NCBI RefSeq assembly: GCF_947179165.1
Contig: NC_077246.1
Span: 71,954,421 to 72,018,420 of the forward strand
Source: Solanum dulcamara
Lineage: Eukaryota; Streptophyta; Magnoliopsida; Solanales; Solanaceae
Length of the DNA: 64,000 nucleotides
Reading direction: 5' to 3'
Made by a program: the position numbers and the translations under genes. Below are positions 11,853 through 22,001 of this stretch, one piece after another. Position 1 is the first letter of the stretch. Each line of letters begins with the position of its first letter. The notes under the pieces were generated by a model, which had not been told where the DNA came from, did no database searches, and worked only from the letters and a program-made list of their open reading frames with translations.

Positions 11853-14800
11853 ATGTTGCAAAGAGCTGCAAGCAATGCTTATTCATGGTGGGCTGCTAGC
11901 CACATTAGGACCAAACAATCCAAATGGCTTCAACAAAGCCTACAAGGTATGGTTTTCAACCAAAATAAAAGGGTGGGGTGGGGGTGGGGGTGGAGGGTAG
12001 GGGCATTGGTCTTGATATTTTCTTAAATTTATATAATTGCAATATCGAGATCAACTTGCAAACATTAGACTAATTTTATAGGATACTTGTCACCTCCCAT
12101 CAGCACATGTACTACGTAATTTTGTACAATCATAGTTGGATAGATAGGAAGAAACTAGCTCCTCTTCATTTATTTTTATTTTTTTGTTTACATTGTAATG
12201 CTTATATCCCTCCATTTTTATTCAATTTAAAACCAGGCAGAAAAATATTACCAAAGGGTTCTAGATATATGCTAGATTAAACAATCTTACTACAACAATA
12301 ATTATGTAATGCGTCTCAATCCCAAGCCAGTTAGGTAGGCTATATGAATTTTAAATGTCATAAATGCTCTATTTAGGCCCATAATAAGAGGGAGGTTCAT
12401 TTCAAAGCTATGTTGCTTGGACTTTTCAAAATATTGTCACACTCATATCTGATCCTTCAGAAATAGATTACTTTTGAAGAATTCAATATGCACTTGCCAA
12501 CATTTTCAAAGAGTCCAAGAACATAGTTTCAAAGTGGTCAATGGTAGTGATGTCAATCAAATGTGTCATTTTCATTTTGGCATAATACATAAACATATAT
12601 TCAAATTTGACCTCAATTGACAAGTAAGTACTCCAACTTTGAGAGTGTATATTTAGACACCTGGATCAACTTGATCTCAACTGGCGACTTAACACTCCAA
12701 CGGTGTCTCGTGGATATGCAATGCTGACATGGTACATAAATTTGGATGCGTTTAGATGATCATTTTATAAGTTAGGGTGTTCAACTGACACATTGGAGAC
12801 GAGTAAAAGTGTTTAGATGTGCATACTAAAAGTTGGAGTGTTTACGTGATAACTGAGGCTAAGTTTGAATGCTTGTTTTTGTATAATGCCTTTCTTTTTC
12901 TCCTTCGTTTTCTTGCTTTACAATAATTCTTGCTTGTTAACAGATATGCAAGGGAGAGTTGAAACTGTGATTAAGCTCATTGAAGAGGATGGAGATTCAT
13001 TTGCCAAAAGGGCTGAAATGTACTACAAGAAAAGGCCAGAGCTGATCAACTTTGTGGAAGAATCCTATCGTGCCTATCGCGCGTTGGCTGAAAGATATGA
13101 TCATCTATCGAAGGAACTACAGACCGCCAATAATACGATTGCTACAATCTTCCCGGAACAAATTCAACTAGCAATGGAAGAGGAAGACGAATATGGCGCC
13201 CCAACTCCAAGAATGCCAAAGGATTTTACACAAATTCCACCAAATGGATCATCAAACATACCAAAGGCTCCTATAAAAGACTTAAAAGGTCTTATGTCAA
13301 CTACCTCAAAACAAAGACAAGGCAAGAAATTGACAGATGATGCAGACAAACATGATGTTGCGAAATCTGGTTTGTCCAAAAACGAGGCTATTGAAGAGAT
13401 CGACCAGCTTCAAAAAGACATATTGGCCTTGCAAACTGTGAAAGAGTTCATAAGAAGTTCCTACAAGAATGGACTTGAAAGGTACAGGGGAATTGAAAAC
13501 CAAATCATGGAAAAGCAACAAAAGATATGTACGTTGGAGGACGAATTCGGTGAGGGTCGGGTTATTGAGGATGCTGAGGCTTGCAGTTTGATGGCTGAAG
13601 CAGCATTACAATCATGTCACGAAACATTAACTCATCTCCAGGAGAAACAAGATGTATATACACAAGAAGCACGAGACGAATTCAACAAAATTGAAGATTC
13701 TTGCAAGAAACTTAGGTCCTTTATGCATAAGTATCTTCCCGAGCAAAATGATGAACAGAAGGCTGATAGATTTAAATTCCTGAACCAAAAAGTTGGTAAG
13801 GAGATAGAGTCATTACAAGACAAGATTAAGGACCAAATCGACGCGAGCTCTAAAGGGTCTTTAACGATGTCACAATTAGCAGAGAGAATCGACGAGCTTG
13901 TGAATAAGGTGATCAGCCTAGAAACAGAAGTTGCATCTCAGGCACTTTTGATTGACAGATTAAGAAGAGAAGCTAGTGAACTCCAAACTCAAGTTCAGTC
14001 ATTGGAAGACAATAAGGCAGCTCTGACAGGCGATACGTACAATCTGAATATCAGGGTGACCGCGATAGAAGCAAAGTTGGAAACTATTGAGAACATCAAT
14101 AAAGATGTTGTAAACCAAGACAGTAGCCTACGGACTCACTTTGTTGAAGCTCGTGCTAATATAGACCATTTATCCCGTAAATTGAGTAGTGTCAAACCGG
14201 ATGAGGAGCTCGATGGAACAGATTCATCACCAAATGAAGTGACTATGAGACAAGATCCTGTAACACAAAAAGATCATCCTAGTTCAGGTGAAGATCTGAA
14301 GAACTTAAGTACCATAAAAGAAAAAGATAAAGAAGTTCATAGAGAGCACGATTCCGTTCTAAGTAACAAAGGGGAAGTTAAAAAACCTACAAAGAAGCAT
14401 GTCACATTTCTGCAGCCAATAACAGCTGGAAAAGGCAACAAGAAAGTCTTAGCTCAATCCGGAACTAGTGTTTACGAGACACAAATAGAGGACGTTGCAG
14501 AGAAGGATGATGATCTCAATTGGCAACAGATGCTGTTGAGTGGTTTGGAGGATAAAGAAAACATTCTCTTAAATGACTATAAAACAATTCTCAAGGATTA
14601 TAAGGAAGTTACAAAGAAGCTAAGTGATATGGAGAAGAAAGATAGAGACATCGAGTTCGACCTCACACTTCAGATAAGAGAGTTTAAATATGCTATCACA
14701 AAGAGGGATGAAGAGATACATAATCTACATCGAAAATTGAGTCTTATGCAACAAGGACATGCTTCTGATCAAGATAAAGAGCTGAAGGAAGAAAACACTT

Positions 14801-15567
14801 CATCTGATCGAAGCTTCAAACCCGATGATCTACCTCAAAGGAAGGACAACGATACTCCTATAGTAGAGCATGATGAAGAAGACATCAAGACGATTTTGGT
14901 TGATCAATGTGCATCAGTACTATCGCCAATTGAAGGGAAAATCCGGTTTGGCATTAATTCAATTCTAGACGAAAACTTGGATTTCTGGCTAAGATTCAGC
15001 TCAACATTCCATCAGATTCAAAAATTCAAGACCACGATCCAGGACTTGCAGCTCGAAATATCCAAACTCAAAGACAAGGAAATGCAAGATAAATCAGAAA
15101 TCAGGCCTATATATAAACACATGAAGGAGATTCACAGTGAACTGACAATGTGGTTATCACACACTTTGCTACTAAAAGATGAACTCGAGTGCAAGTTCTC
15201 AGCTTTATGCAGCATTCAGGACGAAATTACAAAAGCTCTAAAAGAGGGAGTTGCATTAGACGAAATCGGATTCAGCAGTCATGAAGCTGCAAAGTTCCAA
15301 GGTGAAGTTTTCAACATGAAACAAGAGAACAACAAGATAAGAGAGAAACTAGAAGCTGGTGTTCGTCGGGTAACTACACTTCAACTAGACGTTGAGAAGA
15401 TTATAACACAATTGGATCAAGAATTCGGACTTAACGGAAACCAATCACAATTGATGCACACAGTGAGCAAGTCAATAATTCCTTTACACTCATTCATCTT
15501 TGGAACTAAATCGAAGAAGCAAAAGCGTTCAGTTTTTTCACGCATTCACCTCAATAGGAAATACTAG
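11853..15567 (+). CDS. NET2: NETWORKED family 2-type actin-binding protein (NAB domain)
   Basis: Two coding exons, 11853-11946 and 12944-15567, joined G|AT, give 905 residues. Exon 1 encodes the start of the NAB (KIP1-like) domain: [20 protein letters not shown] followed by [11 protein letters not shown]. Exon 2 continues [20 protein letters not shown] and the motif [20 protein letters not shown]. The NAB domain covers roughly residues 5-95 and binds F-actin. The rest is mostly coiled coil, with a central conserved block near [17 protein letters not shown] and a basic C-terminus (KSKKQKRS). NET2 proteins link actin to the plasma membrane in pollen and pollen tubes and associate with PRK receptors in Arabidopsis; that role is known for the family and inferred here. 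The open frame extends upstream to 12865, but those 26 residues are intron: the acceptor TTAACAG and the NAB alignment fix the exon start at 12944. Confidence 0.92.
12408..12526. mobile_element. hAT-type MITE, second 119-bp copy
   Basis: It lies in intron 1 of the NET2-type gene. Ends are CTATGTTGCTTGGACT and its inverted partner AGTCCAAGAACATAG, flanked by a perfect 8-bp duplication TTTCAAAG (12400-12407 and 12527-12534). Length is the same as the copy at 8078-8196, though the interior has diverged. Confidence 0.85.
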
Positions 15568-16194
15568 GTCCTTGAGGGCTTGGGTATCTTTGTGTAGAAC
15601 ATGTATTCTTGATCTTATTTTTTCTTCTTCCTTTTGTCTTTCCCAGGTTTATACATGTATCTGGAAGTTTGTTAATAGTCTAAGCAGCTATTATTCTCTA
15701 CAAACATTTTGACCAGCATAAAATTATGTTCGTGCTTGTCAAAGGTAGTATAAAAATGAATGTTGTAAGACTATGTTATAAAAAAATATGTTCTTGCTTG
15801 TCAAAGGCAGTATAAAAATGAATGTTGTAAGACCATAGTATGAAAATTATGTTTGTGCTTGTCAAAGGTAGTATTGAAATGTATGTTGGTAACACTATGG
15901 TATGAAAATTATGTTCGTGCTTGTCAAATCTCTCGAAGATTTGAGTTTCTAATAAGGTAATTACAGTATGGGACAACTAATAAAAGAAGACAAGACTCAA
16001 GGTACTAATAGTGTTTGTTTTCCTCCCATCCAAACTAGGAGGCCACATACGAGAGTTCAACAGAATTCAGTAGCTTTAATCCAAATCCTCTATTTATATT
16101 AATAAATCCACTAAATATATACAAAAATTAAATACAAAATTCAATTATTTAACATGTCGCTATCCTCATAAAGTTCAAATGCTGACTTCGTCGC
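15568..16194. other. Convergent 3' regions of NET2-type and membrane-protein genes
   Basis: Both neighbours point into this 0.6 kb, so it should contain their 3' untranslated regions. The only notable content is the 62-bp tandem array at 15720-15930. Confidence 0.6.
15720..15930. repeat. 62-bp tandem repeat, about 3.4 copies
   Basis: The block 'tatgttcgtgcttgtcaaa' recurs with starts at 15725, 15787, 15849 and 15911, exactly 62 bp apart. Each unit continues with 'ggtagtataaaaatgaa' and 'tgttgtaagac', and the last is truncated. It lies just downstream of the NET2 stop and may fall within its 3' untranslated region. Confidence 0.9.
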
Positions 16195-16638
16195 TCAAAC
16201 TTTCTCAGAAATGACATCCCATTGCCCTTGAGACAAACTCACACTCCTACAAAACCATTTCCTATGATTCTCATCTTCTTCATAAACAACATAAATATAA
16301 AAGAAAATGGCGCTTCCAGCAATGGCAACGACGTAAAGAAACAGAGCAGCCAAGAAGCCTAAAATCGGCGAAAACTGAAAGACAAAGCCAAACATGATGG
16401 CTGAATACAAGAACCATATAATAAGTCCTATAATGTCCTTATGTAATGAAATTTCCTTTGATGGAAAACGACGATATACATACGAAAAGTACACTAACAT
16501 GAAGAAGCTGAAATATACGAATAAGATGAAAGCTAAGAGCGAATATTGCTCGTGAATATATGCTCTGTAGATATTCCCCAAAATGTTAAATGCCATCAAA
16601 AAAGAAATATATATCATTGATGGTGAATAGCATGCCAT
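16195..16638 (-). CDS. Small four-helix membrane protein, function unknown
   Basis: An intronless frame of 147 residues from ATG 16638 (MACYSPSMIYIS), rich in Phe, Ile, Leu and Tyr. Four hydrophobic segments are visible: about residues 7-23, 31-52, 67-90 and 92-117. A charged tail (EEDENHRK) and a polar C-terminus follow. The layout recalls a family of uncharacterised plant transmembrane proteins with four spans; I know no function. The frame stays open to an ATG at 16704 (22 more residues), but those codons run into a dispersed repeat ('gggtcggagct'), so I prefer the shorter start. It could also be a recent or non-expressed copy; no conserved motif proves function. Confidence 0.6.
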   Translation of the reverse strand: MACYSPSMIYISFLMAFNILGNIYRAYIHEQYSLLAFILFVYFSFFMLVYFSYVYRRFPSKEISLHKDIIGLIIWFLYSAIMFGFVFQFSPILGFLAALFLYVVAIAGSAIFFYIYVVYEEDENHRKWFCRSVSLSQGQWDVISEKV

Positions 16639-16659
16639 AGTTCTTCTTTTGATGTTGAT

Positions 16660-16870
16660 CAGGGTCGGAGCTACAATTCTGCTTACAAGTTCTGGAAAAT
16701 CCAAAGTAACTTTGGCTAAGACTCTATATGTATGGTTAAAAATCCGCTAAACTACTTTTGCTAGAATTCAGAAGTTATAAACTCAAACTCTTAGTTTCTC
16801 CTATGTTTATAAAAAAAAATATGAGGTTCAATGTTGAGTTTGGTGGTTTAATTTATAGCAAATTTTTACA
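16660..16870. repeat. Dispersed Solanaceae repeat upstream of the membrane-protein gene
   Basis: It begins 'gggtcggagctacaattc' and continues with 'agtaactttggctaagac' and 'tataaactcaaactcttag', text I recognise as a common interspersed repeat in Solanaceae. Similar wording recurs near 49550-49660 and 54590-54720. It directly abuts, and may contribute to, the 5' end of the neighbouring gene. Confidence 0.55.
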
Positions 16871-18500
16871 GACTTTATTATGAAAGATATATAATATGAA
16901 AAAATGAGCAAAAATGTCTTTAAATTACTTGGAAAAGACTCAAAGTTAACATTGTAAAATTGGAATTCAATGTTGGAGTAATTTCCTTGAAACATCTATG
17001 AAGAATCGATACACTTTAGTGGAAGCTGCCTTTGGTCCTTTCTTGGTCAGCTAGGAAGGTAGTTGTTGGTGTGGGGCATGCAAACGAAGTCACATATTGA
17101 TAGCTGAAAAGAAAAGTCAATGTGGTACAGACATTTTAAGAAAAATCGTGTAGACTTAATTTGAAACAAATGATATTAGTCTGTATTTTTGTTGTTTTAG
17201 TCCAGCAATAATTTTATTTCTTTTTAGTTTTTTTTAGTTATTTATTGAGAACGAGAAATCAAGGTGCAAATTACAAGATGAGAAATATATCTGACAATAA
17301 TATGGAAGTTTAGATAGTTAACCAATTGAATTAGTAAGCTTTGCATGAAAGTAGCTTCATTTGCTTTCCCATTCTTGTTGTTTTTAAGTTGCCCGGCTTC
17401 TGTTTCATTTTACTTACCCTTATATTAAAAAATATATATATTCTTTTTACTTGTCTATTTTAATAAATTAAGAGAGATTTATCCCTTTCATAACATGGCT
17501 ATATATAGTAATAATAGTCAAATTTAAATTTTTAAAGTATAATTAATAAAGCTAGCTTAGTTAATGAAACAAACTCCTAATATATGATTTTTTAAAGAGA
17601 AGTGTCAAATAAAAAAAGATCAAGTAAAATGAGCGGTGGGAGTATAAGGTAATAACATAAAATTAAATGGCTATATGGTGGAGGATCATCTATAAACTTA
17701 TCACAGTCACTTACTATTATATTTTTATAGTCTATTAATTGATACTCATTTCTTTTTAATTTATGTTACACAATTTAATTGGATACCAATTTTAAAATGT
17801 TTGTACTGCAATCTTAAATATGTTGTGAAATTCATGATGCTAGGAAACATATTCATTAAAAGATAGAATAAAAAAAATTAAAATTAAATTATTTTTAAAT
17901 ATAAGAAAATAATGTCGAACGAAATTAAAGTACTCCTTGTTATCAAAAGCTCACCGAGAGAGAATTTCTTAACGATTTAAAAAATGGAAAAGTTATTTAA
18001 ATACACAGCTTATTTTATTATATTTTTATTTGAAAAAAATTTTAAAAATTCTTATCAGTCGGATACATCACCTTATGTGATGTATCGGAACGTCAAATAC
18101 ATCACTTTACGCGATGTATCGGTCATATATATTACTTTACGCTATGTATCGGTCTGGGACGTCGGATACATCACTTTACACGATATATCAATTGGATACA
18201 TCACTTTACGTGATGTATCAGAATATTTTGGGATGTATCCGAATTTCACAAAATTTAAGAGATTTTTATAATTTAAAAAAAGTATGAATAAAATATAATT
18301 AACTCAACACTAAGATTTAAATTTGCATAATCCTTCCTGAAAAAATCATAAAATGGTATTCACTGATCGTTTTGTTATCTTTTAAAAAATAGTCATTGTT
18401 GTGGAGTTTTAAATGACAACATCCTTTGGAATGTGAGATTTAGAATGTGAAACTATAATTGTGGCTATATTCCAATCAAATGGGCTGAAAATTGGCTATT
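16871..18500. other. Intergenic, upstream of mL43
   Basis: AT-rich sequence with no recognisable gene. It contains the hairpin cluster at 18055-18240 and, near 17645, a partial match ('aaggtaataacat') to the ends of the element at 815-1111. The promoter of the mL43 gene should be near the right edge. Confidence 0.5.
18055..18240. repeat. Cluster of five GATACATCAC palindromic units
   Basis: Five near-identical units of about 25 nt, each a short hairpin: arm GATACATCAC, loop near 'tttac', and the complementary arm 'gtgatgtatc'. They start near 18060, 18097, 18127, 18166 and 18194, spaced irregularly (about 28-39 bp), with a sixth half-unit (ggatgtatcc) near 18231. One unit is nearly perfect (GATACATCACTTTACGTGAT...). 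The units accumulate compensating and non-compensating changes. Confidence 0.85.
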
Positions 18501-18563
18501 TGTGAGATTTTGTGTCACCATAATGGACCTCTTTTTAACAGATAAATCGGGTTTAGAGCCCAA

Positions 18564-18920
18564 ATGGCTTCAATTTCAAACCCACTTCAATTGCTCCAAG
18601 CCCCAATTTTGCGAGGGTTCTCTTTGTCCAAGTCGCCGGCGGCCGACGTTCTACTTCACTCTCCGTATCTTTCTGCTGCAAATTTCTTCATATTCTGTTT
18701 CTCCGACGGAATAAAATTGTATGTATTTCTCTCTTTCTCTTCATATATTTTCATGTTTTGTTTTTGCAAATTCATGCATGAAAACACTAATTTTCGAAAA
18801 TTCGATTCTAAAGCTTTTTTTTTTTGCTCACATTTGAAAAAAATATTGCATATGCTACTTGCGGCTCCAATTTTTGTTTGTGAATGATGAGTTCTGAATT
18901 TGTGAATTTGGCTGATCTAG
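18564..18920 (+). other. Upstream ORF and probable leader intron of mL43
   Basis: ATG at 18564 opens a frame starting MASISNPLQLLQAPILRG, rich in Ser/Leu/Ala and resembling a transit peptide. A good donor (GTATGT at 18719) and an acceptor (gatctag, ending at 18920 immediately before the mL43 ATG) suggest a leader intron. After that splice the upstream frame would read TTA TGG CAT TAA, overlapping the mL43 start and stopping in another frame, a 54-codon uORF. It could repress translation, or be a relic of another gene's first exon. Transcription of this part is inferred. Confidence 0.4.
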
Positions 18921-21212
18921 ATGGCATTAAGAGGTGTTTGGCAGCTAAGGAAACTGGTAGTCAGCTATTGCAATTGGGGTGGAAGTAGCAGGGGAATAAG
19001 GTAAAGGTTAACTTAGTTTATAGTTTATATTGGCTTTTTTTACATTAATCAGAATCATAATGAGATTGTTTGTACTGGGAATCTTCCAATACCACGAAGA
19101 ATGAAGTGAAAGAGGAAATATGTACTACTTAAACGTTTGGAAAATCAATGCTTTAATTTTACATATCTAAGAAATGTGGAAATTGAAATGGGGATGAATG
19201 GAGCAATGTTATTTCTGTGGGATTGAGTATTATAATGTTATGAGTCTGACTTTCTTTTGAAATCTTTTTCATACCTTATTGGAATGATAACACAATCTAG
19301 GTATAAGAAGAAAGTTTTTTGACATGTTGCAATCTGTCAAGAAGTAGTATTGGTTCTGCATATATTGTGATTTGAGGTAAGTGTATTTGCCTAGAAATTT
19401 GATGTATTGCTGATTTGCCGTTGTGCAATTTTACATATGGAGGTGTTCAGTCTTATTTGAAGTTTAAACATGTGGTCGCGAGAGGAAAAGATTGAGGCTT
19501 TTTATTGGTAAAACAAAGTGGAATTACAATTTTTAATCGTACTTTAGGAGCGAAAAGAGGAAACAGAATGGGCTGCTAGTTTCTGGATGATTGAGGTAGA
19601 GGAATATATATAGCAAAATAGCTCTGTGGCATATGTTAAGGTATGTATCTACTATTGCAGGGCATTCATGGAGTCTGAATTGCCAGCATTCAAGGAGAAA
19701 AATCCACATCTTGAGGTGGTCACTGAACTCAATCGTGGTCAGCATCCTTTCTTGAAGGGATTATACAGTAAGACTTTCTGCCTGTTTCCGCTCTATTCCA
19801 TCTAAGGGTGATGTATATTAAGAGAGGAAAAATTACCAAGGTTTCTTTCAGTTTACTGTGGCTAGAGCATCTTCTGAGTTTTTCTTGGGTTGCCTAGGCA
19901 TACCTTGACCTGGTATTGAGAAACTAAACAGGGTCCCACTCGATGAGCTCAATGTTTGAAGATTCTTTTATTGTGTGTTTTCCCCCTTTTTCTCATATAT
20001 CTGCCAGGATCCTAGGTCAGAGGGAGCAAATTATCCAACTACTATATCCAGGGGCCACCATGATAGTGGATTACACTCTATGCCGAAGTTACTCTTACTG
20101 GCCTTTTCCATTATGGCTTGCTGAGATCCATTCTGATTTGGAACCCTCTCTAAGTTAAAGCTGTCTAAACAGTGGTTGGCAGAATAACTTTTTTACTCTC
20201 TTTGTTAATCAACTGTATTCAGTTACCATTCAGCTATGCCCATTGTCATTGGGTATGTTTTCCCTTTCATTGCAGATATTGTGTAAACCTCCTTTTTGAA
20301 AACTGTGCATCCTTCTCTTCTTATCTCTGTGACTTCATATACTTTACCACTGTTGACCTTTCTTTCACTACTTATGCCCCTGGGGCTCATTGGAATACAT
20401 CTGATCTCTATATCAGTCATGAGCTTGGTATCTCTCTCTTCAGCTATGTCTGGAGATGAAAATAAGTAGCCAGTCACACCGATTCGGTGAAGATAACATA
20501 GTTCACGGCACCTTTGGTAATAAACAAGACTCATGCACGTAACTCGTCAAAAACTTATAATATCACTTGGAGACTTGATTCAGAAAAGATAAGTATTAAG
20601 TTATTATCCAATGATGCCATGAATGACGTTTTCTTTCACTGGATCAGTGTGACTTCTTATATTCTATCTTTCCAGACATAGCTGAAGAGATACACTGAGT
20701 CTATAAATCAATTAAGAGATCAGACTTACTCCAGCGAGCCTTATTGTCCATAGGTTATTACTAGTAATTAGTTGCATTTAGGGCTTAAAAAGTTGACAGC
20801 TCAAGGAAGTGTCAAATATAAGGTGTCATATCGAACACATTTTTCCACCTCGCACCCATGTGCAAATGTAGTCAAATACCTATACATGCATGAGCGTGTT
20901 GTATGTGTGAAAAATGTTTGTTGTGAAGTTAATATTCCTAATTATGCCTTGTATATTTGTGGTATCAGTTTATTTAAAAACCAATTGTTTTTCCTGTAAT
21001 TTCTTTTCACGGGTGTGTACTGATTTGATTTTCACTTAGAGAACAAGAATGAGCGTGTTGTATGTGTGAAAAACTTGAGTCAAGATGAAGTACTTGAAGC
21101 AGCGATCAAGCTAAGGAATTCGCTTGGCAGAAAGGTTGTGAAGCTGAAGACTCGACATGTCACGAAACAACCAAGCGTTCAAGGTACATGGTCAACAGCA
21201 TTGGAGTTATAA
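18921..21212 (+). CDS. mL43: Mitochondrial large-subunit ribosomal protein mL43
   Basis: Coding exons 18921-19000, 19661-19767 and 21040-21212 join in frame to 119 residues, the length I recall for the Arabidopsis protein. The sequence starts MALRGVWQLRKLVVSYCNWG and contains GGSSRGIRAFMESELPAF, LNRGQHPFLKGLY, NERVVCVKN, LRNSLGRKVVKL and the C-terminal VQGTWSTALEL. These are hallmarks of the L51/S25/CI-B8 thioredoxin-like domain of MRPL43. It acts in the mitochondrial ribosome; plant members lack a classical cleaved presequence, as here. Intron 2 (19768-21039) contains a 25-nt copy of the start of exon 3 at 20890-20914. Confidence 0.95.
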
Positions 21213-22001
21213 GCACCAAAGGAAAAAGTTATATGCAGGTGATTTCTGTCTTCCTAGGTTTTATCATATGGATCTGTAAGTCGGTAGGTGTAGTCCTTTT
21301 GGACAAACACGATATGAATTATGCGGTCGACGCGTATGAGAAGGTAGACTTTTTCAATCGGTAATGCACTCGACAATGTAATAATTTACTCGTGGTGATA
21401 GTTTTGAAGGGGATGCTATGTTTAAGATGTTATTGATGGAATGGAATGCATTTGTTTGTTATGACCATGTTGAAATTGAGTTCTTAGATTTGGTGTTAAT
21501 CAACAATAACTATAATTTGATCATATTGTGACATGATTTGCTTTTCTTAACTGGTTTTTCAGTTCCTTAGTTGACAGATTGTTAGTAAATTCAACATTAT
21601 TTATGTGATATTTGATTGATACTTTCGTTCTCGTAAATATGAAAAAATTTATGTATTATTATATGGGAAATAAAATTTGAATAAAGAATGTTGGTGTTTG
21701 CACGACTTCTTGCAAAATTTAGTGGTGCTAAATGTTGTTCCCACTCGACAACAGACGTGTGTAAGCTAGGTAGAATGTACGCAAACCTTTACTCCTAATT
21801 TAGAGGTAGAGAGACTGTTTTGGATAGACTCTTGGCTCAAGAAAAACAATCCAAAAGTACAAAAAGCAACAAATAGTAACATAATAGTACCACAACAAAA
21901 CAATATGATAGTCAAAGTACAAAAACAACATATAATAACAGAAATTGTTCGAGTCTGAACCTCTCACCTACTTATCCATACAATAAGAATGAGAACAACA
22001 A
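21213..22001. other. Intergenic between mL43 and the receptor-like protein gene
   Basis: Converging 3' ends. The left half is AT-rich without recognisable features apart from the presumed 3' untranslated regions. The right half is mostly the inverted copy of the TTG-tailed retroelement (21725-21965). Confidence 0.6.
21725..21965 (-). mobile_element. TTG-tailed retroelement 3' end, antisense copy
   Basis: Read on the minus strand it matches the element at 4440-4790: 'cttgagccaagagtctatc', 'cagtctctctacctc' and 'gtaaaggtttgcgtac'. The tail region (toward 21725) is degraded. It lies just beyond the stop of the receptor-like protein gene. Confidence 0.65.

Noticed and set aside
11803..12000. Frame MFEKEREEEEK ending in a Gly run
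   Set aside because: It overlaps NET2 exon 1 in another frame and ends in a G-rich intronic stretch; its acidic and Gly composition is low-complexity.
12865..12943. Upstream extension of the long NET2 frame (27 codons starting MNACFC)
   Set aside because: It is intron sequence: the acceptor TTAACAG ends at 12943 and the NAB domain continues from the exon ending at 11946.
18564..18887. A separate 107-residue protein gene beginning MASISNPLQLL
   Set aside because: After about 50 residues it becomes Phe-rich AT sequence typical of an intron; I treat it as a uORF or leader exon instead.
20433..20695. Foldback element in mL43 intron 2 (arms around 'cttcagctatgtctgga')
   Set aside because: There is a real inverted repeat of about 20 bp, but I see no target duplication or recognisable ends, so I do not list it as a transposon.
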